Assembly (NCBI RefSeq): GCF_003182135.1 | Contig: NZ_QGTL01000001.1 | Span: 434,001 to 498,000 of the forward strand | Reading direction: 5' to 3' | Length of the DNA stretch: 64,000 nt | DNA from: Nocardia neocaledoniensis | Lineage (GTDB): Bacteria > Actinomycetota > Actinomycetes > Mycobacteriales > Mycobacteriaceae | In this document: positions 60,661 to 64,000 of the stretch, piece after piece | Layout of the letters: the number at the start of each line of letters is the position of its first letter | Numbering within the stretch: position 1 is the stretch's first letter | Notes under the pieces: generated by a model | Told to the model about the DNA's origin: nothing | The model's input: only the letters and a program-made list of their open reading frames with translations | Database searches by the model: none | Program-made: the position numbers and the translations under genes

Positions 60661-63408
60661 TCACGCCAGCCGGCGCGGACCGGTGTCGAACCGGCTCGGC
60701 TCCGGACCGATCCGGGCCCGGGCGTAGATGATCTCCGCCGAGGCGGGCGCGGCGAGCACCGGATCGCACGAGAGTTCCCGCATCTCCGGTAGATCGTCGA
60801 ACAGCGCCGAAATGCGTTGCGCCAGTTCGGCCAGTGCCGCCTTGTCGACGGCGGGTCCGGCCGGCCCGCCCGAGAGCAGCGGTGCGGCGCGCGGCGCGTC
60901 GATCAGGGCGTTCGCCTCTGCCTCGGTCAGCGGCAGCGCACGGTAGGCGCGGTCGCCCAGCAGGTCGATGATCAGGCCGGACAGGCCGAACTCGATCACC
61001 GAACCGAACGAGGGGTCGTCGGTCACCCGCAGCACGCAGCCCACGCCCTTGGTCGCCATCTTCTGCACGTGCAGCAGTGGATCACCGCAGATCGTCACCA
61101 GATCGGTGTAGGCCTGGCGGACCGCGTCGGGCCCCCACAGGTCCAGCCGCACCCCGATCAGGTCGGGGCGGCGTCGCCACAACTCCCCGGTCGCCTTCGC
61201 CGCGACCGGATAGCCGAGCTCCGCCGCGGCCGCCACGGCCTGCTCCGCGTCGCGCACCGCCCGGAACTCGACGACCTCGATGCCGTAGCAGCCGAGCAAC
61301 CGCACCGTCTCCTCGTCGGTGAGCCAGCGGCCACCCGACTCGGTGAGCCAGCCCTGCACCAGCGCCGCGGCGGCCGCGGTGTCGATGCCGGGCGGCCGGA
61401 CCACCGGCGAGACCGGCCGGTCCCGCCAGCGCGCGTACCGCTCGACGCGCGCGAGCGCCCTGGCCGCGCGCTCGGGATCGGGATAGGACGGGATCGATCC
61501 ACGGGCAGGCGCACCGCCGGTGGTGCGCACCGCCAGCAGCTTCGGAATGCCCGATTCGGCGACGAAGGTGGTGAGCACGGGCTTGTCGCGATCGGGCGCG
61601 GCCGCCGAGGCCGCCCGCAGCGCGTCGGCGAAACCGCCCATCGGGACCGGCACCGGCGGCGCGACGACGACGATCACCGCGTCGACCTCGTCGCTGCGCA
61701 GCGCGGCCAGCACGGCCTCGCGGTAGTCGGCCGGGGTGGCCTCCGGTCCCAGGTCCACCGGACCACCCGCCGTGGCGCCGAGCGGGCCGCGCTCGGTCGG
61801 GCGGGCGCCGGGGCCGCGGTCGACGGCGGTGACGGGCCGGTGCACCAGCAGGCCCTCGCTCTGCGCGGCGTCGATGGCCAGCCAGTTCAGCGCGGCGCTG
61901 TTGCCGACCACCGCGACCCGGGGGCCGCGCGGCAGCGGCTGACAAGCCAGCAGCGCGGCGCAGTCGAACAGCTCGGAGATGGAGTCGACCTGGATCACCC
62001 CGGCCTGGGTGAACAGATCGCGCACCACGGTGCGGTCCATGTCGGTCCCGGCGGCGAGCCTGCCGCTGCTCACGGCCACGATCGGCTTGCCACGTGCCAC
62101 CCGCCTGGCCAGCCGGGAGAACTTGCGCGGATTACCGAAGCTCTCCAGGTAGAGCAGGATCACCTCGGTGTCGGCCGCGGTGTCCCAGAACTGCAGCAGA
62201 TCGTTGCCGGAGACATCGGCGCGATTGCCCGCCGAGACGAAGGTCGACAGGCCGAGATTGCGGGCGGCGGCCTCGCCGAGAATCGCCGCGCCCAGCGGCC
62301 CGGACTGGCAGAAGAAGCCGATCCGGCCGCGCTCGGGCAGCACGGGCGCGAGCGTGGCGTTCAGGCCGACGGCCGGGTCGGTGTTGGCGATGCCGAGCGC
62401 GCTCGGCCCGACCACGCGCATGCCGTGGCCCCGGGCGGCGACGACGAGGTCGTGCTCGGCGGCCAGACCCGCCGGTCCCGTCTCGCCGAAGCCCGCGGTC
62501 AGCACCACCAGGCCTTTGACGCCCTTGGCCATACAGTCGTCGAGCACCGAGCCGATCGCCGCGGGCGGCACGGCCACCACTGCCAGATCCACTTCGTCGG
62601 GGATCTCGCGCACGGTCGCGTAGGCGCGCACCCCGCGCACCGAGCGCCGATGCGGATTGACCGGGAACACCGGTCCGCTGAAGCCGCCTGCGAGCAGGTT
62701 CGCCAGCACCGCGCCGCCCACCCTGGTCCGCTCCGGTGACGCGCCGATCACCGCCACCGAACCGGGCGCCAGCAGATTTCCGACACTGCGCGCCTCGGAG
62801 GCGGCCTCCCGCGAATCCCGCACCGTGCGCAGCGCTTCGGTGGGGTCGATGGCGAATTCCAGGTGGACCTCGGCGCCGTCGCGGCTGCGCTGGAGCTGAT
62901 AGCCCGCTTCCCGGAACACCGTCACCATCGCCTCGTTCTCGGCGAGCACCTCGGCGACGAACGCCACCACCTCGTTCTCGGCCGCCGCCCCGGCGAGGTG
63001 CTCGAGCAGAATCGAGCCCAGCCCCCGTCCCTGGTGCTCGTCGGCGACGACGAAGGCGACCTCGGCGGCGCGCGGGCCCTCCCGATCCAGCAACTCGTAG
63101 CGGGCCACCCCGATGATCGCGTCGCCGAGCAGGGCGACCAGCCCGACCCGGTCGTGGTAGTCGACATGGGTCGTGCGGTACATGTCTTTCGCCGAGATCC
63201 GTGGGTACGGACCGAAATAGCGCAGATACCGCGTCCGATCGGAGAGCCCGGTATGGAAGGTGGCCAGGGCCGCGTCGTCGGTGGGCATGATCGGACGCAC
63301 CCGTACCACGCCACCGTCGGCAGCGAGCACGTCGGCGTTCCAATGCTGCGGCGGCGCAGGCGGATTCGCCGGGGTGTCGGGGGTGTCGGGCAGCAGCGGC
63401 TCAGTCAC
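60661..63408 (-). CDS. Pat-type protein lysine acetyltransferase (GNAT plus ADP-forming acyl-CoA synthetase-like domains)
   Basis: A 915-residue protein. Residues about 25-185 form a GNAT domain (DEHQGRGLGSILLEHLAG for acetyl-CoA). About 205-330 is a CoA-binding Rossmann domain (SVAVIGASPERTRVGGAVL), then succinyl-CoA-ligase-like domains (CQSGPLGAAILGEAAARN) to about 660, and an ATP-grasp-like domain from about 690 to 890. This is the Pat/YfiQ protein acetyltransferase family, but with the GNAT first, the inverted order known from Streptomyces PatA. It likely acetylates acyl-CoA synthetases and other proteins. GTG 63408 overlaps the acuC stop by eight bases. Confidence 0.88.
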   Translation of the reverse strand: MTEPLLPDTPDTPANPPAPPQHWNADVLAADGGVVRVRPIMPTDDAALATFHTGLSDRTRYLRYFGPYPRISAKDMYRTTHVDYHDRVGLVALLGDAIIGVARYELLDREGPRAAEVAFVVADEHQGRGLGSILLEHLAGAAAENEVVAFVAEVLAENEAMVTVFREAGYQLQRSRDGAEVHLEFAIDPTEALRTVRDSREAASEARSVGNLLAPGSVAVIGASPERTRVGGAVLANLLAGGFSGPVFPVNPHRRSVRGVRAYATVREIPDEVDLAVVAVPPAAIGSVLDDCMAKGVKGLVVLTAGFGETGPAGLAAEHDLVVAARGHGMRVVGPSALGIANTDPAVGLNATLAPVLPERGRIGFFCQSGPLGAAILGEAAARNLGLSTFVSAGNRADVSGNDLLQFWDTAADTEVILLYLESFGNPRKFSRLARRVARGKPIVAVSSGRLAAGTDMDRTVVRDLFTQAGVIQVDSISELFDCAALLACQPLPRGPRVAVVGNSAALNWLAIDAAQSEGLLVHRPVTAVDRGPGARPTERGPLGATAGGPVDLGPEATPADYREAVLAALRSDEVDAVIVVVAPPVPVPMGGFADALRAASAAAPDRDKPVLTTFVAESGIPKLLAVRTTGGAPARGSIPSYPDPERAARALARVERYARWRDRPVSPVVRPPGIDTAAAAALVQGWLTESGGRWLTDEETVRLLGCYGIEVVEFRAVRDAEQAVAAAAELGYPVAAKATGELWRRRPDLIGVRLDLWGPDAVRQAYTDLVTICGDPLLHVQKMATKGVGCVLRVTDDPSFGSVIEFGLSGLIIDLLGDRAYRALPLTEAEANALIDAPRAAPLLSGGPAGPAVDKAALAELAQRISALFDDLPEMRELSCDPVLAAPASAEIIYARARIGPEPSRFDTGPRRLA

Positions 63409-64000
63409 GAGGGTCCTCCGGGTCGAGGCCGAGCAGGCCGAAACTCGCCCGCCGGGTGGCCGTGATGGCGGTGTCGACGGCCCGCTGGGCGCGGATCTGG
63501 CCGGCGTCGCCGATCTCCGGTGTGCCGCCGGGACCGTCCCACGGCCGGTAGGCGGTGTCCCCGCCGTCGCTCATGCTGGCCGGTGGCTGCACGCGCGGCG
63601 ACGCGGCGCGCACCTGGTCGATCCAGTCGGCCGGGACCGGCGTCTCGGGCGGCAATGGGCGGTCCAGGGCCGCCGCGATCAGGTGGGTCCAGGCACGGGG
63701 CACCACCCGCACCACGCCGTACCCGCCGCCGCCGACGGCCAGCCACCGGCCCTCGGCATGGCGGTCGGCGAGCTCGCGCATGGCCAGGAACGCGGCGCGC
63801 TGACCGTCGACCGTGAGTTCCAGATCGGCGAGCGGGTCCTCGCGATGGGTGTCCACCCCGCACTGGCTGACGATGATCTGTGGCCGGAACGCGGCCACCG
63901 CGCCGGGCACCACGGCGTGGAAGGCCCGCAGCCACTGCGCATCCCGGGTGCCGGGCAGCAGCGGCAGGTTGATCGAGGTGCCCTCGGCCGCGCCGTGCCC
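63401..64000 (-). CDS. AcuC-like histone-deacetylase-family protein (N-terminus beyond window)
   Basis: The last 199 residues of a zinc-dependent deacetylase of the AcuC/HDAC class. Visible active-site-associated segments are GTSINLPLLPGTRDAQW, QIIVSQCGVDTHREDPLADL (zinc-binding Asp with the GVDTH motif) and LAVGGGGYGVVRVVPRAW. The final 60 residues are polar. AcuC removes acetyl groups from lysine, for example on acetyl-CoA synthetase. It precedes the Pat-type acetyltransferase in an operon with an eight-base overlap. The start codon and N-terminal half are outside the window. Confidence 0.87.
   Translation of the reverse strand, partial: GHGAAEGTSINLPLLPGTRDAQWLRAFHAVVPGAVAAFRPQIIVSQCGVDTHREDPLADLELTVDGQRAAFLAMRELADRHAEGRWLAVGGGGYGVVRVVPRAWTHLIAAALDRPLPPETPVPADWIDQVRAASPRVQPPASMSDGGDTAYRPWDGPGGTPEIGDAGQIRAQRAVDTAITATRRASFGLLGLDPEDPRD

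Noticed and set aside
1..64000. tRNA, rRNA, insertion sequence, phage or CRISPR features
   Set aside because: Read through for cloverleaf-like segments, transposase motifs and spaced repeats; none was convincing.

Overview
This is a GC-rich chromosomal segment from a mycolic-acid actinobacterium, most likely Nocardia or a close relative such as Rhodococcus. GTG starts are common and genes are tightly packed. Markers include the arabinofuranosyltransferase AftC, a Cei-type envelope protein, actinobacterial ChdC, polyphosphate glucokinase and paired SigA/SigB. From memory of the Mycobacterium tuberculosis map, the backbone follows the order zapE - ribD-like - secreted hydrolase - aftC - msrB - chdC - hemY - hemE - DUF3000 - rnd - dxs (about Rv2670c to Rv2682c). 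It then continues rlm/trmA-like - APC permease - ceoB - ceoC - DUF3159 - OB-fold - hydrolase - DUF3710 - dut - DUF3093 - DUF4193 - cei - suhB - ppgK - sigA - (insert) - yihY - DUF3039 - DUF3099 - (insert) - sigB (about Rv2689c to Rv2710). I saw no RNA gene, CRISPR array, insertion sequence or phage gene.

Layout. 1-3904: LysR regulator (cut by the window edge), flavin monooxygenase, GNAT acetyltransferase, secreted tyrosine phosphatase. 3967-9287: zapE, reductase, lipoprotein hydrolase, aftC, msrB. 9322-14732: heme genes chdC, hemY and hemE (coproporphyrin-dependent route), with a nitric-oxide detoxification operon (nsrR-hmp) inserted among them. 15075-16986: DUF3000 and RNase D. 17038-23616: accessory block with an NMT1-type ABC importer divergent from a CitA/CitB-like two-component system, plus a methyltransferase. 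23657-28387: dxs, a glutaminase-STAS-cNMP fusion and a SIMPL protein. 28525-42827: conserved housekeeping run ending in sigA. 43075-51593: second accessory block with an MHYT sensor, a KhtT/antiporter pair, a DUF7455 protein, SNF2 and SWIM proteins beside a TetR, and an SDR/TetR pair. 51708-60543: helicase, YihY, two small DUF genes, MFS carrier, VOC protein, methyltransferase and sigB. 60661-64000: a protein-acetyltransferase/AcuC deacetylase pair (AcuC is cut by the window edge).

Functional themes are envelope synthesis (AftC, Cei, YihY), heme and NO handling (ChdC, HemY, HemE, NsrR, Hmp), potassium and pH homeostasis (CeoB/C, KhtT with antiporter), sigma-factor control (SigA, SigB, an ECF factor) and reversible lysine acetylation (Pat, AcuC). 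A recurring architecture is a TANNNT hexamer 6 or 7 bases before an ATG/GTG start with no Shine-Dalgarno sequence. It implies leaderless transcripts for at least 14 genes and was used here to fix several starts.
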